37,545 nucleotides of DNA from Deltaproteobacteria bacterium GWA2_45_12 (GCA_001797365.1 MGPH01000004.1:1-37545); one strand, 5' to 3'; counted from the stretch's first letter, positions 7,197 through 16,180 are shown. A program made the numbers and translations. The notes: generated from the letters alone by a model not told the origin.

Positions 7197-7209
7197 GACC
7201 TGCCCCTAC
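7197..7209 (-). repeat. GTAGGGGC half-element at the livH/livM junction
   Basis: The minus strand reads GTAGGGGCAGGTC, overlapping the livH stop: codon GTG then TAG. It fills most of the gap to the livM ATG. It matches one end of the GTAGGG palindrome family, with no second arm visible. Confidence 0.5.
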
Positions 7210-8102
7210 ACCTTTTCTTTTATCGCCTTCCCCAACAACCCCGCCGGCTTTAAAAGAAGCACCAAAATCAGGATTACAAAGGCAATGGCATCGCGATAAG
7301 TCGATGAAAGATACCCCACCACCATGGTTTCACTAATTCCCATGACCAAGCCGCCCAAGAGAGCTCCTGGAATATTGCCAATCCCTCCCAAAACCGCGGC
7401 TACAAAGGCTTTTAACCCCACCATCACACCCATTAGCGGTTCAATTTTTGGGTTGGACAAGCTGACAAGCACTCCCGCAGCTCCGGCAAGGCTTGAGCCC
7501 AAAACAAAAGTCCACGAAATGACCCGGTTGACGTTAATTCCAACAAGGGAAGAAGCCAGGGGAGAAAAGGAAACAGCACGCATAGCCTTGCCCATCTTCG
7601 TTTTCAAAACAAAAAAACGTAAAAGAATCATCAAGCCAAAACTGACGGTCAAGATTAGAAATTGAATATTATTTATGACAACACCATCCCAGGAAAAAAG
7701 CGGCTGATTGGAAATAAGTTGCGGAAAAAATTTGGGATCGGCCCCAAAAACCAGTTGTCCCCCATATTCCAGAAACAAAGAAACACCAATGGCGGTAATT
7801 AACAGGGATAAGCGGGGGGCCTTTCTTAAAGGCCGGTACGCCACCCGTTCAATAAATCCCCCCAAAAAACCACAGGCCATCATGGATAAAAATAAGACGA
7901 CAAAAAAATGCAGCCAGGAGGCTTGCGCAGAAAAAAGACGGGCAACAAAATAGCCCACCATGGCTCCCATCATGTAAATATCGCCATGGGCGAAATTGAT
8001 CAGGCGCAAAACCCCGTACACCATGGTGTAGCCAAGGGCAATAAGGGCATAAATGGCCCCCCACGAAAGTCCGTTGATGAGTTGTTGAAGGAATTCGGAC
8101 AT
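7206..8102 (-). CDS. livH: Branched-chain amino acid ABC permease LivH
   Basis: 298 residues with about eight membrane helices. It has the LivH hallmarks NGLSWGAIYALIALGYTMVYGVLRLINFAHGD (about 10-40), RAVSFSPLASSLVGINVNRV and VAAVLGGIGNIPGALLGG. The ATG overlaps the livJ stop by one base (TAATG), showing coupling. The stop codon TAG (7206-7208) lies in a GTAGGGG repeat end, so the last residues KEKV may have been set by the repeat. Confidence 0.94.
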   Translation of the reverse strand: MSEFLQQLINGLSWGAIYALIALGYTMVYGVLRLINFAHGDIYMMGAMVGYFVARLFSAQASWLHFFVVLFLSMMACGFLGGFIERVAYRPLRKAPRLSLLITAIGVSLFLEYGGQLVFGADPKFFPQLISNQPLFSWDGVVINNIQFLILTVSFGLMILLRFFVLKTKMGKAMRAVSFSPLASSLVGINVNRVISWTFVLGSSLAGAAGVLVSLSNPKIEPLMGVMVGLKAFVAAVLGGIGNIPGALLGGLVMGISETMVVGYLSSTYRDAIAFVILILVLLLKPAGLLGKAIKEKV

Positions 8103-9211
8103 TACGGATTCACTACATCCTGAAAAACGATGGCACCGTTGTCAATTTTCATGACGACCAGTTTTTTAATGGCGTTGCGGTTTTCATCCATGGAAATTGT
8201 ACCGGAAACACCCTGAAAATTTTTGGTCCGGGCCAACGCCTCCCGAATTTTTTCCGGAGCTTCATCCCCTGCCCGTTTAATGGCATCAAACAAGATGTGG
8301 GCCGCATCATAACCCAACACCGCCATGGCATCGGGGATGATGCCGTGCTTTTGTTTGTATTTTTCAATGAAATTCCGAACAATGGGCGAAGGATCTTCCA
8401 ACGAATAATGGTTGCTGAAATAAGAGCCGTTCATGGCCACCCCACCAATTTCAATGGTTTTAGGGGAATCCCATCCATCCCCACCCAAAAGTGGTACATT
8501 CAAACCCAACTCGCGCGCCTGACGGGAAATAAGCCCCACCTCAGTGTAATAACCAGGAATGAAAAGAGCCTCTGGATTTTTTGTTTTCATGTTGGTGAGC
8601 TGGGCCCTGAATTCAATATCGCCTTCGGAATAAGATTCAGCAGAAACAACCTCTCCCCCCAAAGACCGGAAAGTTTTTTCAAAGAACTGGGCCAACCCCA
8701 CCGAATAATCATTTTTGATGTCTTTAAAAATAGCCACTTTGCGAATCGCCAGTTTATTGAAAGCAAACTTGGCCATGGCTTCGCCCTGGAACGAATCAAT
8801 AAAGCAGGCACGGAAAATATAGTCCCCGACTTGTGTCACTCCTGGGTTGGTTGAAGCAGGCGATATCATGGGCACCTTGGCCTTTTGCGCTTCAGGGGCT
8901 GCAGCCAAGCTGCGAGAGGAAGCCACTTCGCCGATGATGGCTTTTACTTTATTCCGTTTGATCAACTTGAGTACCGCTGTTTTGGCTTCTTCCGGTTTAC
9001 TCATGTCGTCTTCGGTAATCACCTTTACCTGTTTCCCCAACAATCCCCCTTGGGCATTGACTTCTTCTAGCGCCATCATCACGCCATCGTGCGTAGAGCG
9101 GCCAAATGTGGCGGTATCGCCGGTAAGGCTGCCAAACTCACCCACAAGGAAAACATTTTGATTGTTTTGACAGGAAAGAAGGAAGAAAAGAAAAAGAAAT
9201 ATTTTTTTCAT
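8102..9211 (-). CDS. livJ: Branched-chain amino acid periplasmic-binding lipoprotein LivJ/LivK-like
   Basis: 369 residues of the type 1 periplasmic binding fold (Peripla_BP_6). The N-terminus is a lipoprotein signal with lipobox LLSC (cysteine at about residue 14), so it should be anchored to a membrane. Typical stretches are GSLTGDTATFGRSTHDGVMMALEEVNAQGGLLGKQVKV, IGEVASSRSLAAAPEAQ and MISPASTNPGVTQVGDYIFRACF. It delivers substrate to LivHM. It is first in the liv transcript; the ribosome binding site is weak. The exact ligand (Leu/Ile/Val, urea, amides or other) cannot be read from sequence alone. Confidence 0.92.
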   Translation of the reverse strand: MKKIFLFLFFLLSCQNNQNVFLVGEFGSLTGDTATFGRSTHDGVMMALEEVNAQGGLLGKQVKVITEDDMSKPEEAKTAVLKLIKRNKVKAIIGEVASSRSLAAAPEAQKAKVPMISPASTNPGVTQVGDYIFRACFIDSFQGEAMAKFAFNKLAIRKVAIFKDIKNDYSVGLAQFFEKTFRSLGGEVVSAESYSEGDIEFRAQLTNMKTKNPEALFIPGYYTEVGLISRQARELGLNVPLLGGDGWDSPKTIEIGGVAMNGSYFSNHYSLEDPSPIVRNFIEKYKQKHGIIPDAMAVLGYDAAHILFDAIKRAGDEAPEKIREALARTKNFQGVSGTISMDENRNAIKKLVVMKIDNGAIVFQDVVNP

Positions 9212-9272
9212 AATGACAAGACTATGCCCAACGCTCTGGGAGGGTGCAAGGATTTATTGATTATGAAACTTC

Positions 9273-9300
9273 GTATGGGCGTATTGCAATACGCCCATAC
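9273..9300. repeat. 28-bp perfect palindrome, GTAtGGGC type
   Basis: Arm GTATGGGCGTATTG. It lies upstream of livJ on the minus strand and downstream of nothing else on the plus strand. Confidence 0.85.
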
Positions 9301-9308
9301 AGAATAGC

Positions 9309-9331
9309 GGGCGGGGGAACTCCATCCCTAC
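9309..9331 (-). repeat. GTAGGG element overlapping the stop of the 9328 gene
   Basis: The minus strand reads GTAGGGATGGAG then TTCCCCCGCCC. Its GTAG end supplies the TAG stop of the neighbouring gene (codons GTG-ATG-TAG). Confidence 0.55.
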
Positions 9332-9960
9332 ATCACCGGTTTCCACAAACCATCCCCCAAATTTTTCTCCAAAATTTTTACCATGGCCGCCTCTACAAAT
9401 TGTTCCTCACTTACTCCTTGTTTCCACGCTGCCCATTTAAGCCCCTGTGTGGCTATTTCCGTCAAGGCGGGAAGATCCACTTTCCAGCCCCCATCTTCGT
9501 TTAAGAATGTCATCCTCAGCCCATAATCCTTCCCTTCCACCAGAATAGGGGCCATGACTTTACCATCCTCCATTTTAATTTTTCCCAAACTCTGCACTTG
9601 GACCGCCCCTTTTTTGGTCCATTGGTGGTCAATGATATAAGCAAACAATCCGGCACCATTCATGGCCTGTAATTCTTTTTGTGAAATTTTATGGCGCACC
9701 GACAGAATGTTGATCTGGTCTGAAAGCGGCTCTTTTCTGATCTGTTCTTTTGATCCTGAAAGAGCGAGACGACGATAACGGTCATAAGTGGCCAGCGTGT
9801 TCTGGCTTATATATTTGGCAGCTTCAGTTCCGTTGTAGGCCATCACCGCCTGAGAATATCGGTTGAAGGAATCCTTAATCGCACTTACCTCAGAATCCTT
9901 GGCTTGCGCTGAAGCCACAAACAGAAACACAATGACCACTCCATGGATAATTTTATTCAT
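9328..9960 (-). CDS. Secreted protein of unknown function
   Basis: 210 residues with a clear Sec signal peptide (MNKIIHGVVIVFLFVASAQA, cleavage after AQA). The mature part begins with an amphipathic helix (VSAIKDSFNRYSQAVMAYNGTEAAKYI) and continues with alternating strands (MTFLNEDGGWKVDLPAL), a layout reminiscent of NTF2/SnoaL-like folds (DUF4878 type). That is a guess from pattern, not an identification. It lies just after the histidine kinase gene (36-bp gap) on the same strand and may be co-transcribed with it, so a periplasmic partner role is possible. The TAG stop is provided by a repeat element. Confidence 0.7.
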   Translation of the reverse strand: MNKIIHGVVIVFLFVASAQAKDSEVSAIKDSFNRYSQAVMAYNGTEAAKYISQNTLATYDRYRRLALSGSKEQIRKEPLSDQINILSVRHKISQKELQAMNGAGLFAYIIDHQWTKKGAVQVQSLGKIKMEDGKVMAPILVEGKDYGLRMTFLNEDGGWKVDLPALTEIATQGLKWAAWKQGVSEEQFVEAAMVKILEKNLGDGLWKPVM

Positions 9961-9996
9961 GTTTTCTTCCCCTTATCTTTCCCCCTTGGAATTAAT

Positions 9997-11616
9997 CTAT
10001 CTCCTTGGAAAATTTACCACCACCTCACATCCATGCCCCTCTTCTGAATGAATATCAATGGTTCCCCCATGCTTTGTCACAATTTCCAGACAAAGGGCCA
10101 ATCCAAGACCGGTACCCTCGCCCTGGGGTTTGGTTGTAAAAAAGGGATCGAACACACGCTTGGCTACATCCGGGGGCACACCCTTCCCTGAATCTTTTAT
10201 AAAAACCGAAATGCCTTTTTCAACTTCTTTTGCATCGATCCGGATCGTTCCTTTCCCTTCAATGGCATCACAGGCATTGGACAACAAATTAACCCATAAT
10301 TGCCCCAACCCCGTACTATGGCCCATAACCATCATTGCCTCATTGACATTATTTTCAATGACAATGCGATCTTTCCATTTAGGTTTTGTCATTAAAAGCG
10401 CCCCCTCGATGGATTGTTTTAAAATCACTTGTGAGGAAGGAGATGGGTCGGCTCCAGGATGTGAGTAAAACCGGAATTGGTTGATGATATCGCGCACCCG
10501 GTTGGCCCCCGTTTCCATGTCGGCCAAGGCCCCATCCATGACATCCACTTTTTTCACCAGCCCCGCGGCGGATGCCGGCAAATTATTTTTGATATCCCCC
10601 AAAATTTCGCGCACCGGTTCAATGTTGGAATAAACAAAGGTCATGGGGTTGTTGATTTCATGGACCAACCCTGAAAAAAGATTGGCCACAGTCACACGCC
10701 GTTCGGCTTGAACCAGGGACCATTGGGATTGTTTAAGTTTGGCCAAAATCAGCCCCACAAAAAAAGCGGCGGGACACAGCAGGGTCAGCGGTGCAAAAAA
10801 ATTAAGGGGCAGAAAAATGTCATTAACCAAAAGGAGATGGGCCGGAACCAGATGAACCAGAAAAACCAGGCATTGGCCGACAAGCAGGTAAAGGGAAAGT
10901 GTTTTGACAAAATCATGCTGGGGCCGGTCCAAAAGATAAAAAAGACGGCCAATCCAGAAAAGGGAAGAAAAAAACACATAGGCCATAAGAACCATTTGCA
11001 GTTTTAACCACAACTCGGGGTTGGTTTTAAAGGCAAAAACATAAAAGGGATAAAATAAAGAAGTCAAAAAATAGGCTGCCCCAAAAACAGTTTTTTGTTT
11101 TTTATTTAAACGATGATCGGGATAGGCCAACGCAAAATGCAAAGCCAAAGTGGGTAAAAAAGTGGTCACCAACAAAAACAAATACGACAGTTTGTGTGTT
11201 AGATGAAAGTCAACGGTGAGCATAAGATAAATGCCCGCCAGCGTATTAATCACCAAAAGGATGTTCTTGCTTGAAAAGGGTGGATAAAAATAATGAACGG
11301 CCAAGCCTAGCATCACAAATAAAAGCCCACTCACCGAAAGAAACAAAACAATCACGATGTAGTCCATCATTGAAAAAATAATCTGCTTGTCCGATAGGCC
11401 CGGGCTTAATTCAAAATACCTTATTTTTTCTCCAATCTGGAGCCACCGTGGTGAAAAAAATGGGGAAACCACTCCGTTTTCCTGGGTCAGATAACCGGGG
11501 ATCTCTTTTCCTATAAAAGAATGCCCCCACGTGGCCACCAAAGAAAAAATACCCAGAGCCAAGAGCAAAATCACACTATATAAGAACCAATATTTTTTTT
11601 GAGAAGTCATCATCAT
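9997..11616 (-). CDS. Membrane sensor histidine kinase
   Basis: 539 residues from ATG 11616, chosen because AGGGAG precedes it; a GTG at 11691 would add 25 residues with a poorer site. The N-terminal half has about eight hydrophobic segments around a roughly 50-residue extracytoplasmic stretch (from GHSFIGKEIPGYL), resembling 7TM-type sensors. The kinase core has the H-box LVHEINNP (phosphorylated His about residue 319), N-box LWVNLLSNACDAI, G1 KDSGKGVP and G2 GEGTGLGLAL. It lacks an evident HAMP domain. It is transcribed divergently from a sigma-54 response regulator (11921), so the two are probably a two-component pair. The signal sensed is unknown. Confidence 0.9.
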   Translation of the reverse strand: MMMTSQKKYWFLYSVILLLALGIFSLVATWGHSFIGKEIPGYLTQENGVVSPFFSPRWLQIGEKIRYFELSPGLSDKQIIFSMMDYIVIVLFLSVSGLLFVMLGLAVHYFYPPFSSKNILLVINTLAGIYLMLTVDFHLTHKLSYLFLLVTTFLPTLALHFALAYPDHRLNKKQKTVFGAAYFLTSLFYPFYVFAFKTNPELWLKLQMVLMAYVFFSSLFWIGRLFYLLDRPQHDFVKTLSLYLLVGQCLVFLVHLVPAHLLLVNDIFLPLNFFAPLTLLCPAAFFVGLILAKLKQSQWSLVQAERRVTVANLFSGLVHEINNPMTFVYSNIEPVREILGDIKNNLPASAAGLVKKVDVMDGALADMETGANRVRDIINQFRFYSHPGADPSPSSQVILKQSIEGALLMTKPKWKDRIVIENNVNEAMMVMGHSTGLGQLWVNLLSNACDAIEGKGTIRIDAKEVEKGISVFIKDSGKGVPPDVAKRVFDPFFTTKPQGEGTGLGLALCLEIVTKHGGTIDIHSEEGHGCEVVVNFPRR

Positions 11617-11734
11617 TTTCTCCCTAACCCTGGCATGTGCAATTTGAGGGCCATAGTAAAACATGAAGAAAATCAGAGGAAAAACTACCACACTTCTCTA
11701 AAACACCCGAACAGTTTTCGACGATTTTCGATAA

Positions 11735-11867
11735 CTCTTCCCCCTTTAAAAAAGGGGGAATAAAAGGGGGATTTGTTCCCGCTTTCATTCCCGCTCCGTT
11801 CCGATTTTAGCCCCCCATCCATTCGGGGAAAATCCCCCTATATCCCCCTTTTTTAAAGGGGGAAGAG
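11735..11867. repeat. 133-bp inverted-repeat element (CCCCCTTT type)
   Basis: Arms of about 38-40 bp start CTCTTCCCCCTTTAAAAAAG and are nearly identical in inverted orientation, separated by about 55 bp. No ORF. The structure is MITE-like. It fills the divergent promoter region between the histidine kinase and its presumed regulator, so it may alter expression of one or both. It is the main content of the 304-bp gap 11617-11920. Confidence 0.75.
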
Positions 11868-11920
11868 ATCTCAAATTATCAATTGGTCTGACACCTTTCC
11901 CCTGCTATTATAGTGTTCTT

Positions 11921-13336
11921 ATGGATTCAGACGTCTTTCGACCAGCCATCCTCTATGTGGATGATGAAAAAATCAATCTCGACACTTTCGTGCGCGCTTT
12001 TGGCGGGGAATATCTTGTCAAAACCTGCCTTTCCGGGGAAGAAGCTCTTCAAATCCTTAAAGATGAAAACTTTCCGCTTATTTTGGTCGACCAAAAAATG
12101 CCCGGCATGAGTGGCGTGGCCCTTTGTGAAAAATTGGTGGAACTTACCCCTCAAAGCATCCGCATGATGTTGACAGCTTATTCCGACCCACAGCTTTTGC
12201 TGGAAGCCATCAATCGTGGGCATGTGCATGATTACATCGTCAAACCTTGGAAAAAAAGTGAGCTTAAACCAGTTTTAGATGGTGCCTTCAAAATCTACAA
12301 AGAGCGCGCAGCCAAGTTAAAAGAACTCACCCAAAAAGCGGCCCAAGCCCAATCCTTGCAAGAGCAAGTGGATGAAATGACCGATTTTTCAGGCATCATT
12401 GGTGCCTCCTCGGGGCTTAAGCCCATCACGGATACCATTCTTAAAGCGGCTCCCACTGATGCCACCATCTTGATTCTTGGCGAAACCGGGACGGGCAAGG
12501 AACTTTTAGCCCGCGCCATCCATCAAAACAGCTCCCGAAAAACACATCCCTTTATAGCGCTGCATTGCGCCGCTCTTTCACCCACCATTTTGGAAAGCGA
12601 ATTATTCGGCCACGAAAAAGGTGCCTTCACAGGGGCTGAAAAACAAAAACCCGGTCGCTTTGAACGTGCCAGCGGTGGGACTTTATTCTTGGATGAGATT
12701 GGCGAAATTTCTGAATCCATCCAAACCAAACTTTTGCGCGTACTCCAGGAAAAAGAAATTGAACGTGTGGGTGGTACATCGGTGGTAAAAGTGAATGTAC
12801 GCCTGGTGGCGGCCACCAACAAAAATTTGAAAGACATGGTGGCAAAAGGACAATTTCGTGAAGACCTTTATTTTAGATTGAATGTCATCCCGATACAGGT
12901 ACCCCCTTTAAGGGAACGCAAAGGAGATATTGAAACTTTGGCAAAACATTTTACCGAAAAATCAGGGAAACAAATCGGGAAAGCCCTCAAGCTGACAAGC
13001 GAAGCCTTAAATCTCCTTCGTCAATATGATTGGCCCGGTAATGTGCGCGAGCTGCAAAACATCATCGAACGCGCGTCCATTTTGTGCAGTGATGACGAGA
13101 TCACACCGACGGATTTAAATCTTGATCTTTCAACCACTCTCGGTCCAGAAAAAATTGATCCTGAAAAATTGGAACAAAAAAGTCTCAATGTCCGCGATTC
13201 CATCAAAAAAGAAGAAGCCCAAGAGCTGGCCAAAACATTAAGGGAAGCGGGCGGCAACATCTCTGAAGCCGCCCGCATATTAGGCATGGCCCGCTCCAGC
13301 CTGTTTCACAGGCTAAAAAAATACGGATTGATTTAA
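11921..13336 (+). CDS. NtrC-family sigma-54-dependent response regulator
   Basis: 471 residues in three parts. The receiver has acidic pocket D14/D15, phospho-acceptor D57 in LILVDQKMPG, and KPW at its end. It is followed by a coiled linker (KERAAKLKELTQKAAQAQ) and the AAA+ domain: Walker A GETGTGKE (187-194), GAFTGA (234-239) that contacts sigma-54, and FLDEIGE as Walker B. The C-terminal Fis-type helix-turn-helix is NISEAARILGMARSSLFHRLKKYG. It should activate sigma-54 promoters when phosphorylated, probably by the divergent kinase. No clear sigma-54 promoter was found nearby, so its targets are not shown. Confidence 0.95.
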   Translation: MDSDVFRPAILYVDDEKINLDTFVRAFGGEYLVKTCLSGEEALQILKDENFPLILVDQKMPGMSGVALCEKLVELTPQSIRMMLTAYSDPQLLLEAINRGHVHDYIVKPWKKSELKPVLDGAFKIYKERAAKLKELTQKAAQAQSLQEQVDEMTDFSGIIGASSGLKPITDTILKAAPTDATILILGETGTGKELLARAIHQNSSRKTHPFIALHCAALSPTILESELFGHEKGAFTGAEKQKPGRFERASGGTLFLDEIGEISESIQTKLLRVLQEKEIERVGGTSVVKVNVRLVAATNKNLKDMVAKGQFREDLYFRLNVIPIQVPPLRERKGDIETLAKHFTEKSGKQIGKALKLTSEALNLLRQYDWPGNVRELQNIIERASILCSDDEITPTDLNLDLSTTLGPEKIDPEKLEQKSLNVRDSIKKEEAQELAKTLREAGGNISEAARILGMARSSLFHRLKKYGLI

Positions 13337-13347
13337 CATTTTTCTGC

Positions 13348-13376
13348 GTAGGGGCGGGTCTGCGACCCGCCCTTAC
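13348..13376. repeat. 29-bp palindromic element between convergent genes
   Basis: GTAGGGGCGGGTC and GACCCGCCCTTAC arms around TGC. It sits between the ends of the response regulator and the 13376 gene and could act as a bidirectional terminator stem. The TAG stop of the latter shares its final G with the element end. Confidence 0.8.
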
Positions 13377-13876
13377 TAACACCCACAATCATGATCATCA
13401 TCGGCGGTCCCATCAATCTCCGCATCCGTTTCATTGTCGATGCGTAATTCGCCTTCTGAATCCACACAGAGCTCCTGCATATTCTCTCCCCAAAGGATGA
13501 TTTCCTCACCGACTTTTTGGGCTTCAAGAAGAATCTTTTTCCCATCGATGGTTACTTCTATTTGAGTGTCATTGACCTCTTTCCAAGTCCCGTGGGCCAC
13601 GGTTTCCCCATTTTCCTTGATGATGCAAGTGCCATCCGTCTCCAAATGCAGGGACGATTTAATGGTGGTGGTTCCCGCGTCCACATCCTTTAACCGTGCA
13701 AGGATGTCACGAAGTGAATCAGTAATGGCCCTGAATTCCTCCTCGTTACACGAGATGGAGTAAGTGGCGCGTATTTTTGTTTTGGAATGGATCTTGGCAT
13801 GCACAGCCTCCATTCCACAGTTTGTCAATGCCAACCAAAGAGGCAAACACATAAGAGCAAGCAGTTTGTTTTTCAT
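13376..13876 (-). CDS. Putative exported or lipoprotein of unknown function
   Basis: 166 residues. The N-terminus (MKNKLLALMCLPLWLALTNC) is a signal peptide; TNC resembles a lipobox but Asn at -1 is unusual, so lipidation is uncertain. The mature domain is beta-rich (SSLHLETDGTCIIKENGETVAHGTWKEVNDTQIEVTIDGKKI), a pattern seen in lipocalin-like stress proteins. The C-terminus is an acidic tail ending DDDHDCGC, with possible metal-binding Asp, His and Cys. AAAGGAC precedes the ATG. The next gene upstream (13993) is also exported. No family recognised. Confidence 0.65.
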   Translation of the reverse strand: MKNKLLALMCLPLWLALTNCGMEAVHAKIHSKTKIRATYSISCNEEEFRAITDSLRDILARLKDVDAGTTTIKSSLHLETDGTCIIKENGETVAHGTWKEVNDTQIEVTIDGKKILLEAQKVGEEIILWGENMQELCVDSEGELRIDNETDAEIDGTADDDHDCGC

Positions 13877-13936
13877 ATAAGTCCTTTCTTGTTTGTGGCT
13901 GACTGACTTCCTTGGTTCCCTTTAAAAAAATTCTAA

Positions 13937-13981
13937 CTCTTCCCACTCCCCCCTCTTATTTTAAGAGGAGGCTCGGGAAGA
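13937..13981. terminator. Hairpin downstream of the 13993 lipoprotein gene
   Basis: Outer CTTCCC/GGGAAG and inner CCTCTTA/TAAGAGG stems around TTT. Placed between two minus-strand genes. It may be a terminator or another member of the CCTC-rich repeat type; no clean T-run follows. Confidence 0.4.
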
Positions 13982-13992
13982 CGGTATAAATC

Positions 13993-14763
13993 TTAGTTGA
14001 ATTGAATATTGACTGGCGTACTGTAAGAGCAGATGGAAATTTCAGCAGCACCGAAACCTTCAGCGTGATTGATGTATTCACAATTCACCAATCGGAGAGT
14101 GGCTGCCCCTAAAAAAGGCTCATCCAAATTGACGGTGAATGTCCCGTTATCTTCAACGGAGTAGGTTTGAACCAAGCTCCCCCTCCCGTTATAGACATTT
14201 ACAAACAGATTTTCTTGAACGCCGGCTTCCCATTCCACAATAACGGGCTGCCCCATACGATAAATACGATTGTTGATGGGCGAAGTAGTTTCTTCTACAT
14301 GGACCGACTGAAAGCTGACCGTGGTCTGGGTGCCTTCAGAATCAATATAAGAAAGATGATATTCCTGATTGCCCAAAGGCTTGTCGACATGGGCCGCGTA
14401 GAAGAAATCATCAGTGAGCAAACCTAAGAATATGGCATTGATCAAATCATTGACCAGTGGGTCTCCTAAAGAAAGGTTGGCCGAATCTTGCTCATTGCCA
14501 TCGCCATCTTCAGAGGTGACTTTAAGTTTTTCACCTTGAGTAAACTCAATTCCATCTTCTCCGGGAAGTGTACGCATGACCCCCGTGACACGGGCTTGAT
14601 CCTTATTATTTTCCTCAACAACGCGGATATCGATCTTAAGATCGGCTGCTTTCGTTTCACGTAATTCATTGCTTTCGATTTTGGCCCCTTGACCACAACC
14701 GGTTAAAATCCCCATGCTCAGAACAAAAGCGACCCCCAAATTCATTTTGTTTTTTAATTTCAT
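13993..14763 (-). CDS. Putative lipoprotein of unknown function
   Basis: 256 residues from ATG 14763, chosen because AAGGAG precedes it (an upstream in-frame start has none). The signal ends with lipobox LTGC (FVLSMGILTGCGQG). The mature part is acidic and beta-rich. The second half (PVIVEWEAGVQENLFVNVYNGRGSLVQTYSVEDNGTFTVNL) resembles Ig-like or fibronectin-like strands, with paired cysteines in VNCEYINHAEGFGAAEISIC. No enzyme motif is visible. It probably sits on the outer membrane or in the periplasm. Confidence 0.7.
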   Translation of the reverse strand: MKLKNKMNLGVAFVLSMGILTGCGQGAKIESNELRETKAADLKIDIRVVEENNKDQARVTGVMRTLPGEDGIEFTQGEKLKVTSEDGDGNEQDSANLSLGDPLVNDLINAIFLGLLTDDFFYAAHVDKPLGNQEYHLSYIDSEGTQTTVSFQSVHVEETTSPINNRIYRMGQPVIVEWEAGVQENLFVNVYNGRGSLVQTYSVEDNGTFTVNLDEPFLGAATLRLVNCEYINHAEGFGAAEISICSYSTPVNIQFN

Positions 14764-14973
14764 ATTTTCTCCTTGTCGCGCCAAAGCCCAACGGGCGTCG
14801 GCGAACTTTTTTAGAGCCGCCCTTCACTTCGTCCACCCTTGAACCAAGAAAGATGCGAACCTGGCCCTAGCTAAAGCAACCCTAATGCCAAGAAGAAAAA
14901 TTAAAAAAGTATAATAATTTCAGTTATTTATGATAAACAAGGAAAATGGGAAGAAAAGGTCTATCGAAGATTA

Positions 14974-15000
14974 TCGAAGATTGTTAACGGGGATTGGCGA
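14974..15000 (+). repeat. 27-bp direct repeat, left copy
   Basis: Starts TCGAAGATTG and ends GGATTGGCGA; perfectly repeated at 16211-16237. It overlaps the ATPase 3' end and encodes its last residues (IANPR and stop). A short tandem ATCGAAGATT lies next to it (14963-14982). Confidence 0.9.
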
Positions 15001-16135
15001 TGAACTCACCGTCCCACAACTGATCTAAAAACATGGTCCAGGGAAGTATTTGGATCTTGCCGATTGTTCTGGGTTGTTTTTCAAGACAAACAATAATGGC
15101 TTTTTTAACAGGGCCATCTTCAAGAAGGGCCTTAAGACCTTTTAAATCTCCTTGGTGAACACGCAAGCTGGCCTTAATCTCGAGGGCCAATTGCTTTTCA
15201 TTTAAAATGAAATCCACTTCTTGATTCGTACTGGTCCTCCAAAAACTGATTTCCAATTCAGGTTGATGATAAGCCCGGTAAGCCATCAGTTCCATGAGAA
15301 TATATTGTTCAAACGATTTGCCAAACTCGGGAGTGCCCATCTGGGGGCTGCGTCTTGCAAGGTAATTGGAAACACCTACATCAAAAATATAGAATTTTTC
15401 GGTCTCAATCATTCGGCGGTTTTTTGATTTCACCCAGGGCTTAATCCGAAATCCGAGGTAAGTGTCTTCAAGAATATCAAAGTAAGTCCTTACCACTTTT
15501 GGGGAAATACCCGCTTCCCTTCCAACATTGGTGTAATTAAGAAGCTCACTGCTGGTAAGGGCAGCCACCCTTAAAAAATCGCTGAAAGCCGGGATATTTT
15601 GGGTGAGCGCCTCCGCTGCAATTTCCTCTTTAAGGTAATCGGCCAGATAGGCCCTTAAGTCTTCAATAGGGTCCGGAGACAAAAAATGGGAAGGAAGCAA
15701 TCCACTGACCATGATTTTCTCAAGGTCAAGCGAGTCAACTTCCTTGTAAGACAGGGGAGCCATATGCCTCTTCCAGGCGCGCCCTCCAAGGAGATTGGCA
15801 TGGCCACGTTTAAGCTTACGGGCGCTGGAGCCTGTCAAAAGAAAAGAAACCTTTTTATTTTCGATAAGCCAGTGAACTTCATCCAAAAGCGAGGGCACTT
15901 TTTGGATTTCATCGATGACAACAAGCCCTGTGTGGTCTTGAAACCTTTCCCGCAAGAGGGCGGGACGAGAGGAGTAATCCGCAAATTCATCTGTCTTAAG
16001 TAAGTCAACAAGGGGAACCTCTGGTAAATTTTGGCGGATCCAGTAGGTCTTTCCCACCTTCCGGGGTCCCCACAAAAACGCTGACTTACCCTTGGGCAGA
16101 TTGAGCTCAAAAAGTCTTTTAATAATCTTCCCCAT
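14984..16135 (-). CDS. AAA-type ATPase with DUF4143 domain (second copy)
   Basis: 383 residues with Walker A GPRKVGKT at 23-30, Walker B GLVVIDEIQ near 70-77, sensor-like FLLTGSSARKL, a winged-helix-like middle (TNVGREAGISPKVVRTYFDILEDTYLGFR) and the C-terminal DUF4143 core NQEVDFILNEKQLALEIKAS. It shares architecture with the 3306-4439 protein but is clearly divergent, so the two did not arise by recent duplication. Remarkably, the gene lies exactly between perfect 27-bp direct repeats, the left copy covering its last codons. An inverted repeat lies 17 bp before its start. Role unknown; a mobile cargo or defence-like unit is possible but not shown. Confidence 0.87.
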   Translation of the reverse strand: MGKIIKRLFELNLPKGKSAFLWGPRKVGKTYWIRQNLPEVPLVDLLKTDEFADYSSRPALLRERFQDHTGLVVIDEIQKVPSLLDEVHWLIENKKVSFLLTGSSARKLKRGHANLLGGRAWKRHMAPLSYKEVDSLDLEKIMVSGLLPSHFLSPDPIEDLRAYLADYLKEEIAAEALTQNIPAFSDFLRVAALTSSELLNYTNVGREAGISPKVVRTYFDILEDTYLGFRIKPWVKSKNRRMIETEKFYIFDVGVSNYLARRSPQMGTPEFGKSFEQYILMELMAYRAYHQPELEISFWRTSTNQEVDFILNEKQLALEIKASLRVHQGDLKGLKALLEDGPVKKAIIVCLEKQPRTIGKIQILPWTMFLDQLWDGEFIANPR

Positions 16136-16151
16136 AAGGGGAGATTATCCG

Positions 16152-16180
16152 GATAAAATGACATCGTCAATCATTTTATC
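16152..16180. promoter_or_regulatory. Inverted repeat upstream of the second ATPase
   Basis: Perfect 10-bp arms GATAAAATGA / TCATTTTATC with a 9-bp centre. The position is analogous to the palindromes ahead of the first DUF4143 gene, though sequence differs. Operator role is inferred. Confidence 0.4.
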
